A DNA stretch of 15,972 bases from contig DCBH01000033.1 of the NCBI GenBank assembly GCA_002313415.1, positions 7,239 through 23,210 on the forward strand, read 5' to 3'. A program made the position numbers and the translations under genes. This document shows, one piece after another, positions 1 to 7,740 of this stretch (position 1 is the first letter of the stretch; every line of letters begins with the position of its first letter). The DNA is from Flavobacteriales bacterium UBA1112 (GTDB taxonomy: Bacteria; Bacteroidota; Bacteroidia; Flavobacteriales_D; Sanyastnellaceae). The notes beneath the pieces are model-generated. The model made no database searches and had not been told where the DNA came from. It worked only from the letters and a program-made list of their open reading frames with translations.

Positions 1-1583
1 GACCAGCCCGCTTTCATGCTGCTTCTCGGACCCGTCTTCAGTCGAGCGCTGAGTCGAGGCTCCCAACCGCCATACTGCTGAACAGTTTCTCTTGTGGAAT
101 AGGTGACGGTATCTGCAGGACTGAGCAGATTTTCTCCGGGAATGATTCTCGTGAAAGGACCCACGTGTCGAAAGTCACTGTATCGAACCCCGCCTTTGAC
201 CTTCAAGGCATCCGTGACATCAACAATGTCTTCGAGATAGATGCCACTCTCGTGGCTGTATGCTACGGTGGCTTCTCCAAAGTCAAATTCTGTATCGCCT
301 TGAGTGAAGAAGAAGGAGGTGGGAACAAACTCGTGAAAAATGTGGTCTACGCCCCCCCGAACTTCGTGGCGTAGGTTGGGATACCAATTGAGTTGAGCTT
401 TTTGGGTCCAATCCACGACCCCAGACTCAAATCCAAATTGGAAGTCATCCTGCCCAGACTCAAACGCAAAGTCGTAGTTGGTGTAGGAGGCATTGACATT
501 GAGAAACAACTTGTCAGTGACGACGTGATTCCACCGTGATGAGACCATGGCATTGCCCCACGGGATAGATGCCCCGAATCCTGCGTCAGCACTGTTGAAG
601 CTGAACACATCTCTGCCAAAATAGCCCGATATGAAAATCTCGTCTTTGCTAGAAAATCTGTGGTTGTATTTCGCATTGACGTCGTAAAAGAAATATCCCG
701 ATCCTGCGGCTTGGGTGGAATTCACAAAGGGGCGAGATAAAATGTCGATGTAGGTGCGTCGACCGGAAACGATGAAACTTGATGTCCCCTTCTTGACGGG
801 CCCCTCCAGCGTCAACCTTGAACTGATTAATCCGATGCCTCCATTGGCTTTGAATTCGTTTCGATTGCCTTCTTTCAGTCCGAGATCAATCACACTTGAC
901 ACACGTCCCCCAAATCTTGCGGGCATGCTTCCTTTGTAGACTTCCACGGAGGAAATCGCATCCGCGTTAAACACGCTGAAAAATCCGAACAGATGGCTGG
1001 CGTTGTAAATCGCCGCATTGTCGAGCAGGACGAGATTTTGATCAGGTCCCCCGCCGCGAACGTAAAAACCACTGTTGCCTTCACCTGCAGATTGAATCCC
1101 GGGCAACATTTGAATGGCTTTCAGGACATCGACTTCACCCATCAATGCTGGGAGGCGTTGGATGGTGGCCATGGACACTTCGGCTTTGCCCAAGTTTGCG
1201 CTTTCCGTATTTTGACGAGCGCTTCCAACAACCTCAGCCGCACCTACGGAGACGGTTTGAGGCGACATGGCCACATTCCATTCAACGTTGGCATCTCCCT
1301 TCACAGAGGTTGTAACAGGGGCATAGCCAATGAAAGTGCATTGCAATTCGGTTGGACGACTAGGCAGGGTGAGGCTGAAAAAACCGTAGATGTTGGTGGA
1401 TACACCTTTGGCCTGAGTGACATCCATGACGTTGGCTCCAAGAATGTATTCCCCGGTGTTGACATCTGTGACGCGCCCACTGATTGTGAAGGTTTGAGCC
1501 CATCCATGAGACATGGCCAAGAAGCACGTGACAAGCACCCATGCTTGATGAAAACTGACTTGAAATTGTGGATGCGATGTCAT
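1..1583 (-). CDS. TonB-dependent outer-membrane receptor, N-terminal part (runs off the left edge)
   Basis: I read this frame by reverse-complementing 1583 to 1; it is open throughout and has no stop before the window edge (527 codons plus 2 nt). Residues 1-30 form a signal peptide ending SHGWAQ. Residues ~33-105 resemble the carboxypeptidase-regulatory-like beta-sandwich found at the front of many Bacteroidota receptors (SGRVTD, later FIGYAPV). Residues ~115-235 are the plug domain, with the hallmark FYVRGGGPDQNLVLLDNA and then VEVYKGSMPARFGGRVSSVID. After that come alternating aromatic strands typical of the outer-membrane beta-barrel. Such receptors import siderophores, cobalamin, peptides or glycans using TonB energy; the substrate cannot be told here. 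No SusD-type partner is visible, and the conserved features look like the FecA/CirA-like group rather than SusC. The start is the ATG at 1583, just before the signal peptide. The divergent neighbour is a peptide-binding lipoprotein, so a shared role in peptide uptake is possible but is only inference. Confidence 0.92.
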   Translation of the reverse strand, partial: MTSHPQFQVSFHQAWVLVTCFLAMSHGWAQTFTISGRVTDVNTGEYILGANVMDVTQAKGVSTNIYGFFSLTLPSRPTELQCTFIGYAPVTTSVKGDANVEWNVAMSPQTVSVGAAEVVGSARQNTESANLGKAEVSMATIQRLPALMGEVDVLKAIQMLPGIQSAGEGNSGFYVRGGGPDQNLVLLDNAAIYNASHLFGFFSVFNADAISSVEVYKGSMPARFGGRVSSVIDLGLKEGNRNEFKANGGIGLISSRLTLEGPVKKGTSSFIVSGRRTYIDILSRPFVNSTQAAGSGYFFYDVNAKYNHRFSSKDEIFISGYFGRDVFSFNSADAGFGASIPWGNAMVSSRWNHVVTDKLFLNVNASYTNYDFAFESGQDDFQFGFESGVVDWTQKAQLNWYPNLRHEVRGGVDHIFHEFVPTSFFFTQGDTEFDFGEATVAYSHESGIYLEDIVDVTDALKVKGGVRYSDFRHVGPFTRIIPGENLLSPADTVTYSTRETVQQYGGWEPRLSARLKTGPRSSMKAGW

Positions 1584-1599
1584 GGTCAAATGAGGGGCG

Positions 1600-1607
1600 C
1601 AAATGTA
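1600..1607 (-). promoter_or_regulatory. Putative -7 promoter element of the TonB-dependent receptor gene
   Basis: On the minus strand this reads TACATTTG, an exact match to the Bacteroidota -7 consensus TAnnTTTG. It lies 16 nt before the ATG at 1583, so the leader would be about 10 nt. I did not find a convincing -33 TTG at the usual 19-21 nt spacing. Confidence 0.5.
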
Positions 1608-1614
1608 CCCCATG

Positions 1615-1622
1615 TAACTTGG
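1615..1622 (+). promoter_or_regulatory. Putative -7 promoter element of the peptide-binding lipoprotein gene
   Basis: TAACTTGG, followed by 6 nt and the GTG start at 1629. The same TAACTTG heptamer sits at a similar distance before ruvX and the T9SS protease gene. Transcription would begin at or just before the start codon, giving a nearly leaderless mRNA. It also supports GTG 1629 as the start. Confidence 0.45.
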
Positions 1623-1628
1623 CCCTGA

Positions 1629-3227
1629 GTGGAAAACAAATGCAAATCTCTGAGGTTCGCTGCCTGGGTCATGTTTGTGACTTTGGTCTTGGGATGCGAC
1701 GATCATACTTCGTTGGAAGACCCGCGCGTATTCCGTTACAATGAAAGCGCTGCAATCACGAGTCTGGACCCGGCAGCTGCGCGCAGTTTGGAGCACATGT
1801 GGCTGGTCGATCAGTTGTATGATGGGTTGGTTGAGTTGGGACCAAATCTTTCTGTATTGCCTTGTTTGGCAAAGTCATGGATGTTTGACGAGAGCACGCT
1901 GACGTACCAATTTCACTTGAGGTCGAATGCATTTTTTACGACTGGCCGTTTGGTTGATGCAGACGATGTGGTTTTTTCCTTCGAACGCCTTCGTGACCCG
2001 GCGGTCATTTCATCTGGCGGATGGATTTTAGATGCCGTGGCTCCAAATGGAATCGTTGCTGTGAATGACAGTACAGTCGAGATGACATTGAAAGAGCCGT
2101 ATCCTCCTTTTTTGGGATTGTTGACCACGGCATATGGCAGCGTTGTTGATCGGAAAGCAGCGTCTCTGGAGGGGTACTCCTTGAGAGATAGTCCTGCGGG
2201 CTCAGGCCCCTTCGAGCTGGCTTGGTGGATGTCCGATGCCGGTCTTGTTCTTCATCGCCATGAAGGCTATTGGGAAAGGGATTCGTCAGGAAATAAATTG
2301 CCTTATCTCGATGCTGTACATGTGGACGTTGTACAGGACATGGGAGCAGAGTTTTTGGGGCTTCGTCAAGGCCGTTACGATTTCATCAGCGGACTCCATC
2401 CAGCATACATGGAGACGCTTTTGGATGAGAGTGGTTTGCTCCGTCAAGAATTTGAAGATGAGCTTATTCACCACCACATTCCATTCTTGAAAACCGATTA
2501 TCTCGGGGTGGTTTTGGATGGCACAACAACTCCTGAAGCGCTGCGAAAATCGAGTGTTAGGCGGGCCATGAGCTTGGCATTGGATCGGCGAGGTTTGGCG
2601 CAGCACCTCCGGAGGAATTCAGTGACCGCAACAGATCATTTTGTTCCACCTACGATGCTGGGAAAACAAGCTGTTCAGGCCGTGACACAAAATGTAGTTC
2701 GTGCACGAGAAATACTCGCAGAGGCGGGATATCCGAAGGGGCAAGGTGTCGGAGAAATTGTCCTGAGCACAACGTCCGATTACGTAGACATGTGCGCTGC
2801 TTTTCAGCACGATTGGGCTGCCTTGGGCTTGGATGTAAAGGTGGATGTCGTTCCTGCCTCCGTGCACCGTGAACGCGTGGCTCAAGGGGAAACGGCCATG
2901 TTTTACAAGTCCTGGCTGGCGGATCATGCCGATGCGGAGAATTTCTTGGGGTTGTTTACAGAGGCCAATTTTAGCCCTGGCGGTCCCAACTATACTCATT
3001 ATACGAATCGCAAGTTCGAACTTGGATTTGATCGTGCGCTTCTCAGTGCAGCCCGTCCAGAGGCGAGATTGAAGGAGTATCAGATTCTCGATGAGATGAT
3101 TCACAGAGACATGCCGGTGATTCCCTTGTTTCACGATCAAGTCACGCATTTTGTATCCCATCGCATTGAGGGCTGGCAGATTCATCCTGTCAACAGGTTA
3201 GATCTCCGTCGCGTGAAAAAGCGCTGA
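1629..3227 (+). CDS. ABC-type peptide-binding lipoprotein, solute-binding protein family 5
   Basis: A 532-residue protein from a GTG start. The N-terminus is a lipoprotein signal: basic start, hydrophobic stretch, and the lipobox LVLGC with Cys23 as the acylation site, followed by DD. The mature part is like DppA/OppA (SBP_bac_5): ITSLDPAAARSLEHMWLVDQLYDGL, then LAKSW.FDESTLTYQFHLR, then the family signature DADDVVFSFERL at about residues 112-123, and later RRAMSLALDR and LAEAGYPKGQG. These proteins bind oligopeptides, or sometimes nickel or sugars, and hand them to an ABC permease. No permease or ATPase gene lies in the window, so its transporter must be encoded elsewhere. In Gram-negative Bacteroidota a lipidated binding protein is likely membrane-anchored on the periplasmic side. 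It is the first gene of a plus-strand run and is divergent from a TonB-dependent receptor. The family is clear; the ligand is unknown. Confidence 0.88.
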   Translation: MENKCKSLRFAAWVMFVTLVLGCDDHTSLEDPRVFRYNESAAITSLDPAAARSLEHMWLVDQLYDGLVELGPNLSVLPCLAKSWMFDESTLTYQFHLRSNAFFTTGRLVDADDVVFSFERLRDPAVISSGGWILDAVAPNGIVAVNDSTVEMTLKEPYPPFLGLLTTAYGSVVDRKAASLEGYSLRDSPAGSGPFELAWWMSDAGLVLHRHEGYWERDSSGNKLPYLDAVHVDVVQDMGAEFLGLRQGRYDFISGLHPAYMETLLDESGLLRQEFEDELIHHHIPFLKTDYLGVVLDGTTTPEALRKSSVRRAMSLALDRRGLAQHLRRNSVTATDHFVPPTMLGKQAVQAVTQNVVRAREILAEAGYPKGQGVGEIVLSTTSDYVDMCAAFQHDWAALGLDVKVDVVPASVHRERVAQGETAMFYKSWLADHADAENFLGLFTEANFSPGGPNYTHYTNRKFELGFDRALLSAARPEARLKEYQILDEMIHRDMPVIPLFHDQVTHFVSHRIEGWQIHPVNRLDLRRVKKR

Positions 3228-3286
3228 CCGCTTCAAAACAACAGGTCTGTGAACAAGTCTCGATGCCAGTCGTGCTCGAGTTCATG

Positions 3287-3294
3287 TACCTTGG
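3287..3294 (+). promoter_or_regulatory. Possible internal promoter ahead of the ACMSD gene
   Basis: TACCTTGG lies in the 90-nt gap after the lipoprotein gene, 23 nt before the ATG at 3318. It resembles the TAnCTTnG elements seen before other genes here. The ACMSD gene may instead be read through from the lipoprotein promoter. Confidence 0.28.
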
Positions 3295-3317
3295 GCACTG
3301 CGCCCTGTGATTTCGCC

Positions 3318-4325
3318 ATGCTTAAAATTGACAGCCATACCCACATCCTGCCGCGCGTCATGCCCAAGTGGTCGGAAAAATTCGGGTATGGTGGATTCAT
3401 TCATCTCGAAGTCAGTCGCCCCGGCTTCGCCAACATGATGCGCGACGATCACTTTTTTAGAGAAATTGCGTCCAATTGTTGGGATGCCGAGGAGCGCATT
3501 GAGGAGTACGGCAGGGCGGGAGTTCAAGTTCAGGTGATCAGTACGATTCCTGTGATGTTTTCTTATTGGTCCAAGGCAAAGCACGCTGCCGATTTGTCTC
3601 GATTTTTGAATGAACACATTGGTCAAATCGTTCAAGAATACCCTCGTCACTACGTGGGTCTTGCCACAGTCCCCTTGCAAGACCCTGATCTCGCCATACA
3701 AATTCTTGAGGAGGCGGCCGAGCAGGGGCACAGAGGCGTTCAAATTGGGTCCAACATCAACGGAGTAAACCTCGGAGATTCAAGCTTTTTCCCATTTTAT
3801 CAGGCCTGCGAGCAATTTGACATGGCCCTTTTCATTCATCCTTGGGACATGATGGGCAAATCGGATATGGAGCGTTATTGGCTGCCGTGGCTTGTGGGTA
3901 TGCCTGCTGAAACGAGTCGTGCAGCTTGTTCTATGATTTTTGCTGGTGTTTTTGACAAATTTCCTGCTCTTCGTGTCATGTATTCACACGCAGGTGGTTC
4001 ATTCTTGCCCACTTTGGGACGAATCAAACATGGTCACGCATGTCGACCGGATTTGGTCGCCCTGGACAATCCTAAATCTCCCGACAAATACCTCGGGAAA
4101 TTCTGGGTGGACAGCATCACGCATGACGAGCGACTGTTGAATTTCATTTTGGAGATGCAGGGGGCTGTAAAAATATGCATGGGTACCGATTATCCTTTTC
4201 CCCTTGGAGATCTCGAGTTTGGGACATTCATGGAAGACATGAATTTGGAGGAGGACCAGTTGGCGCAGCTTTTTTCGGGGGCGGCGTTGTCGTGGTTAGG
4301 GATGGATGCTTCATATTTTGAATGA
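3318..4325 (+). CDS. 2-amino-3-carboxymuconate-6-semialdehyde decarboxylase (ACMSD)
   Basis: A 335-residue amidohydrolase-superfamily enzyme very close to animal and bacterial ACMSD. From the ATG at 3318 it begins MLKIDSHTHILP. The expected metal ligands are visible: His7 and His9 (HTH), His174 (FIHPWD) and Asp291 (GTDYPFPLG), with the catalytic-type His224 (YSHAGG). Other family blocks are FGYGGF, FREIASNCWD (Arg48), STIPVMFSYW, YWLPWLVGMPAET and CRPDL (Arg243). The enzyme decarboxylates ACMS, an intermediate of the kynurenine route of tryptophan breakdown, to 2-aminomuconate semialdehyde. This draws it away from quinolinate and NAD synthesis. No other kynurenine-pathway gene is in the window, so the source of substrate cannot be seen here. 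An in-frame GTG at 3249 would add 23 residues that the family lacks, so I chose 3318. The 3' end overlaps bshC by 20 bp, suggesting co-transcription. Confidence 0.93.
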   Translation: MLKIDSHTHILPRVMPKWSEKFGYGGFIHLEVSRPGFANMMRDDHFFREIASNCWDAEERIEEYGRAGVQVQVISTIPVMFSYWSKAKHAADLSRFLNEHIGQIVQEYPRHYVGLATVPLQDPDLAIQILEEAAEQGHRGVQIGSNINGVNLGDSSFFPFYQACEQFDMALFIHPWDMMGKSDMERYWLPWLVGMPAETSRAACSMIFAGVFDKFPALRVMYSHAGGSFLPTLGRIKHGHACRPDLVALDNPKSPDKYLGKFWVDSITHDERLLNFILEMQGAVKICMGTDYPFPLGDLEFGTFMEDMNLEEDQLAQLFSGAALSWLGMDASYFE

Positions 4326-5952
4326 GTTGCGTGTTTTGAAAGCATCTGCACAAGCACAAGAATCTTCTTCGCCGCCGTTTTGGCGACGGTTCTCTCGATC
4401 CGCATGGCCAAATGAACTCCCGCAGGGTGTGGGGGGAGATTGGGATGGATGGTCCTCTGTCCCTGACCTTCAACAGGATTGGGATGCAAAACACAAAGAA
4501 AGTGTGATGCTTGCATTGCAGGCGCAGTACACTCGTGCGGGGTTGAAGATGCCAGATAGTTGGCAGTCATTGCAATGCCACAATTGCCGTGTTGTGACTG
4601 TGGGACATCAGTTGGTTTTGGCAGGTGGACCAGCATTCTTCCATCACAAAATTTTGACTGCCATCCGAGTTGCCCGTGGATTGTCAAAAACATCTGGCCA
4701 ACCCATTGTTCCCTTGTTTTGGATGGCCAGTGAGGATCACGATTGGAAGGAGATTTCATCTGTTCATGGCGTAAATCAAGCACACTCTTGGACGCCAAGA
4801 CATTCGCACATTGCGCGTCCTGTGGGGCAACTCAGTCTCGATGGGCTTGGCGAGGTTCTTCAAGAATGGATGGCGGATGGCTTGAGTGACCAGATTGCAA
4901 CGGATATGTGGACAGATTTTGAGGCATCCGTTGCTGCCGGGGAGTGTTTGTCGGGGTTGATGCGTCGATGGCTTCATCGTTGGTATGGTTCGGATGGACT
5001 GCTTGTTTTAGACCCTCAGGATGAAGACCTCAAAACATTGGGGGCATCCCTTTGGGCCAAAGAATTCGAAGGCCGAGGCGTACATGACGCACTGCATGGT
5101 AGTGCCGCTATGGATGGACCTGCGCTCGTGAGGGAAAACAACATTTTTTGGATGGACGAGGAGAGAGGACGAGTGGGTGTCGTTCGGGAAAAACATGGAG
5201 ACGGATGGAAGGCGGGAGAGGTGGGTTTTGAGACGCCTGAGGAGGGATGGTTGTCATGGGCTGAGAAGCACGCGAGATCGTGCAGCCCTGGTGTCCTCCT
5301 TCGCCCCCTGTACCAAGAATTGCTCCTTCAAAGTGCAGCGGTGGTGGTGGGGCCAGGTGAATGGAATTACTGGATGCAGTTGCCACAGGCCTTTTCGAAG
5401 CACGGATTGTCCCTTCCAGCTTTGCGTCTGAGAGACCACGGGGTGGTGGTGTCTCAAGAGGCGCAACGTACGGGTTGGACATTGTCAAAAGGATGGCTGC
5501 CAAACGAAGTGTGGGATCGATGGGTGTTGGACCAATGGGTTGCGCAATTGGGGGATGATTTGGTTCATCACAAGTGCGCCCTGGACAAATGGAACCAAGA
5601 CATTCAAGCTTGGTCTAGAGAGGTTTCACCGGGACTTCAGGGACCTGCTGGGGCGTTGGAAGCTGCAACAGCCAAGGCTTGGGGACAATGGATGGTCAAG
5701 CTTAGAAAATCGCTGAAGGGAACGAGAGCGAAGGAATGGTCATCCGCTCGAAAGGGGTGCGAAAGTTTGGTGCGCTCGGGATTGCCGCAGGATCGTTGGG
5801 CGAATTGGAACATACTGGCCGGCGATCGGGTGAATCTTTGGAAGGCGCAGTGGCTTTCTGAAACGAAAGATCTTCATGCCGTCGTTTGGGTTCTCGAAGA
5901 AATCGAGGAGTCAAAATTTCCACAGAACACAACATCTTCGACCTCAAATTAG
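4306..5952 (+). CDS. bshC: Putative cysteine ligase BshC (bacillithiol biosynthesis)
   Basis: A 548-residue protein, near the usual family length of about 530-540. BshC is thought to add cysteine to glucosaminyl-malate in the last step of bacillithiol synthesis, in the cytoplasm. Diagnostic blocks, in order, are VVTVGHQLVLAGGPAFFHHK with ILTAIRVAR, then VPLFWMASEDHDWKEI, then RENNIFWMDEE, then SPGVLLRPLYQELLL and GPGEWNYWMQLPQAF (compare the family's VLRPLYQE and GELAYW blocks). The first ~40 residues are poorly conserved, so a start downstream of ATG 4306 is possible. The gene begins inside the ACMSD gene, overlapping by 20 bp in another frame, and ends 12 nt before the next gene, which suggests an operon. 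An oddity: I count about 35 tryptophans (6.4 %), several times the usual share, spread along the whole length. The family motifs are intact, so I regard it as functional, but the protein looks diverged. bshA and bshB are not in the window. Confidence 0.88.
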   Translation: MLHILNELRVLKASAQAQESSSPPFWRRFSRSAWPNELPQGVGGDWDGWSSVPDLQQDWDAKHKESVMLALQAQYTRAGLKMPDSWQSLQCHNCRVVTVGHQLVLAGGPAFFHHKILTAIRVARGLSKTSGQPIVPLFWMASEDHDWKEISSVHGVNQAHSWTPRHSHIARPVGQLSLDGLGEVLQEWMADGLSDQIATDMWTDFEASVAAGECLSGLMRRWLHRWYGSDGLLVLDPQDEDLKTLGASLWAKEFEGRGVHDALHGSAAMDGPALVRENNIFWMDEERGRVGVVREKHGDGWKAGEVGFETPEEGWLSWAEKHARSCSPGVLLRPLYQELLLQSAAVVVGPGEWNYWMQLPQAFSKHGLSLPALRLRDHGVVVSQEAQRTGWTLSKGWLPNEVWDRWVLDQWVAQLGDDLVHHKCALDKWNQDIQAWSREVSPGLQGPAGALEAATAKAWGQWMVKLRKSLKGTRAKEWSSARKGCESLVRSGLPQDRWANWNILAGDRVNLWKAQWLSETKDLHAVVWVLEEIEESKFPQNTTSSTSN

Positions 5953-5964
5953 GACGGCATTGAA

Positions 5965-6423
5965 GTGGCAGATAATTTTGATGGCCTCATGACTAGTGAA
6001 ATGGACCACCTCACACCAGCTCTCGATCAGCATGGTTTAAGCGCTTCTCCTCAATTGCCAAAGGGAATCAAGAACTATCTGATTGACATTGACGGCACCA
6101 TCACCGAAGATGTTCCCAATGAGGAACCTGAGAGAATGGTGACATGTGAACCTTTTCCAGATGCGCTGGCCACCCTCAACAAATGGTATGATGAAGGCCA
6201 TATTATCACGTTTTTTACCTCTCGTACCGATGAACATAGGCATGTGACAGAGGCATGGTTGGATCGTCACGGATTCAAATACCACGGGTTACTCATGGGC
6301 AAACCGAGGGGAGGCAATTACCATTGGGTAGACAATCACATTGTTCGGGCGACGCGTTACGAGGGGCACTTCACCGATTTGGTAAGAGAACAAAAAACCG
6401 TTGAGGTATTCAAAGACGTGTAA
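5965..6423 (+). CDS. Small HAD-like hydrolase (LNS2-like), conserved in Bacteroidota
   Basis: A 152-residue protein. The core carries HAD-type motifs: motif I IDIDGT with Asp41 and Asp43, motif II-like FFTSR around residues 83-87, and MGKPRGGNYHWVDN with Lys113 and Asp123, the positions of motifs III and IV. It has no room for a cap domain. Similar Bacteroidota proteins are often named hypothetical or, from weak similarity, phosphoheptose-related; I do not trust the latter. Phosphatase activity is inferred only from the motifs and the substrate is unknown. The core starts near residue 36, so the first ~35 residues (hydrophilic, from GTG 5965) are an extension. ATG codons at 5989 and 6001 are alternative starts. 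It follows bshC by 12 nt and is probably the last gene of that transcript. ruvX converges 9 bp downstream. Confidence 0.75.
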   Translation: MADNFDGLMTSEMDHLTPALDQHGLSASPQLPKGIKNYLIDIDGTITEDVPNEEPERMVTCEPFPDALATLNKWYDEGHIITFFTSRTDEHRHVTEAWLDRHGFKYHGLLMGKPRGGNYHWVDNHIVRATRYEGHFTDLVREQKTVEVFKDV

Positions 6424-6432
6424 GCCGCATGA

Positions 6433-6852
6433 TCACTTGTAGGCCTGCGCGTCCAAATGTCGTTGCAAAATCAAGCTAGCCGCGATGGAATCAATGCTGC
6501 CCTTGGCACGACGCTTTGACTTCTTCATTCCGCTTTGCAATTGAATTTGAGCCGCTTCTTTGGACGTGAATCCTTCGTCGACAAAATGGATTGCGACAGA
6601 AGGGAGAGCCTTGCTCAATTTGGACACTTCGCTTTCAATGAAGGCCGTGCTGTCGGTGGTGCCGCCAGTCATCAATTTGGGCTTACCGATAACCACGCCA
6701 ACAAAAGCACTTTCGGAGTGCATCCTGAGTACCTCTTGAATCAGCGAGGAGGTGTCTACGGTGGAGTGAGGAGAGCAGGCAATTTGTAAATCGTCAGTGA
6801 TCGCAATGCCTGTGCGCTTTTTGCCCACATCCAAGCCGAGTAGACGTCCCAT
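6433..6852 (-). CDS. ruvX: RuvX/YqgF-family RNase H-fold nuclease
   Basis: A 139-residue protein of normal family length. It begins MGRLLGLDVGKKRTGIAITD: the DVGxxRxGIA block with Asp8 is the first acidic active-site residue of the RNase H-like fold. Other blocks are VVIGKPKLMTGG, FVDEGFTSKEA (Asp92/Glu93) and KGSIDSIAASLIL (Asp121). Members act on Holliday junctions in vitro, and E. coli YqgF is implicated in 16S rRNA 5' end maturation. One difference from the usual DERxTS block is glycine in place of arginine (DEGFTS). The ATG at 6852 is chosen because the conserved core starts at once and a TAACTTGC element lies 5 nt upstream. The same frame stays open to 7047 but that region lies inside divergent dapD. 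The gene converges with the HAD-like gene. Confidence 0.9.
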   Translation of the reverse strand: MGRLLGLDVGKKRTGIAITDDLQIACSPHSTVDTSSLIQEVLRMHSESAFVGVVIGKPKLMTGGTTDSTAFIESEVSKLSKALPSVAIHFVDEGFTSKEAAQIQLQSGMKKSKRRAKGSIDSIAASLILQRHLDAQAYK

Positions 6853-6857
6853 GACTC

Positions 6858-6865
6858 GCAAGTTA
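6858..6865 (-). promoter_or_regulatory. Putative -7 promoter element of ruvX
   Basis: Minus-strand TAACTTGC, 5 nt before the ruvX ATG. It shares the heptamer TAACTTG with the elements before the lipoprotein and T9SS protease genes. It is packed into a 41-bp divergent gap with the dapD element. Confidence 0.45.
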
Positions 6866-6881
6866 CAGCAAGGCGGAGTGC

Positions 6882-6889
6882 TACCTTCG
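6882..6889 (+). promoter_or_regulatory. Putative -7 promoter element of dapD
   Basis: TACCTTCG, 4 nt before the dapD ATG at 6894. It has one mismatch to TAnnTTTG. Initiation 4-6 nt downstream would fall on the start codon, predicting a leaderless dapD mRNA. Confidence 0.5.
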
Positions 6890-6893
6890 CACC

Positions 6894-7718
6894 ATGAATG
6901 AAATCGCTTTGAAGCAAAACATCGAGGCAGCTTGGGCGGATCGTTCCCGGATTCAGGACGATCAGGTTCGATCGGCTGTGGCACAAGTTTTGGCCCAGTT
7001 GGATCAGGGTACTTTGCGCGTCGCCCATCCTGAATCGGATGGTTCATGGACAGTCAACGAGTGGGTGAAGCAAGCGGTCTTGCTCAATTTCTTGATTCAG
7101 CCCATGGAGACCGTGGAAGTCGGACCCTTCGAGTTTCATGACAAGATGCCGCTGAAGCGGGGGTATGCTAAGGCTGGTGTTCGGGTGGTGCCTCATGCCG
7201 TGGTTCGATATGGCGCCCATGTGGCTCCAGATTGCATTTTGATGCCGTCTTACGTCAATCTTGGGGCTTATGTCGGAGAACGGACCATGGTTGATACCTG
7301 GGCAACCGTTGGTTCATGTGCGCAAATTGGTGCAGACGTTCATTTGAGTGGAGGTGTGGGAATTGGGGGTGTACTCGAGCCGCTTCAGGCGTCACCGGTC
7401 ATCATTGAAGATGGTGCTTTCATTGGTTCCCGGTGCATTGTGGTGGAAGGAGTTCGCGTGGGCAAGGAAGCGGTTTTGGGGGCCAACGTGGTCCTAACTG
7501 CCAGTACACCGATTGTGGATTTGCGCGGTGAAACGCCAGTTGAAAAACGGGGCTTTGTTCCTCCGCGTGCCGTAGTCATTCCCGGAACGCGTCCAAAGAC
7601 TTTTCCCGCGGGAACCTATCAAGTTCCGTGCGCATTGATCATCGGAGAACGCAAGCAAAGTACAGATCGTAAAACGTCTTTGAATGACGCACTGCGTCAA
7701 CATGACGTCGCTGTTTGA
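6894..7718 (+). CDS. dapD: 2,3,4,5-tetrahydropyridine-2,6-dicarboxylate N-succinyltransferase
   Basis: A 274-residue protein, the same length as E. coli DapD. It transfers succinyl from succinyl-CoA to tetrahydrodipicolinate in the succinylase branch of the diaminopimelate pathway, feeding lysine and peptidoglycan synthesis in the cytoplasm. The N-terminal helical part contains WTVNEWVKQAVLLNFLI. From about residue 100 come hexapeptide repeats forming the left-handed beta-helix: MPSYVNLGAYVGERTMVDTWATVGSCAQIG, HLSGGVGIGGVLEP, IIEDGAFIGSRCIVVEGVRVG and AVLGANVVLTASTPI. The C-terminus has the family's PPRAVVIPGTRPK. The gene is monocistronic by appearance: divergent from ruvX and followed by 196 bp before dnaN with a strong inverted repeat. 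Confidence 0.97.
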   Translation: MNEIALKQNIEAAWADRSRIQDDQVRSAVAQVLAQLDQGTLRVAHPESDGSWTVNEWVKQAVLLNFLIQPMETVEVGPFEFHDKMPLKRGYAKAGVRVVPHAVVRYGAHVAPDCILMPSYVNLGAYVGERTMVDTWATVGSCAQIGADVHLSGGVGIGGVLEPLQASPVIIEDGAFIGSRCIVVEGVRVGKEAVLGANVVLTASTPIVDLRGETPVEKRGFVPPRAVVIPGTRPKTFPAGTYQVPCALIIGERKQSTDRKTSLNDALRQHDVAV

Positions 7719-7740
7719 CTCTTTGCAATCCACCCTCTCC

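Noticed and set aside
993..1628. 211-codon plus-strand open frame opposite the TonB-dependent receptor
   Set aside because: It is the antisense of a clearly recognisable receptor plug region; its translation matches no family I know.
2619..3185. 188-codon minus-strand open frame inside the peptide-binding protein gene
   Set aside because: Antisense shadow of the SBP_bac_5 domain.
3249..3317. GTG start at 3249 for the ACMSD gene
   Set aside because: It adds 23 Cys/Ser-rich residues not found in the family; the family N-terminus (KIDSHTHILP) begins right after ATG 3318.
4190..4798. 202-codon minus-strand open frame across the ACMSD/bshC junction
   Set aside because: It is antisense to two conserved proteins with intact motifs.
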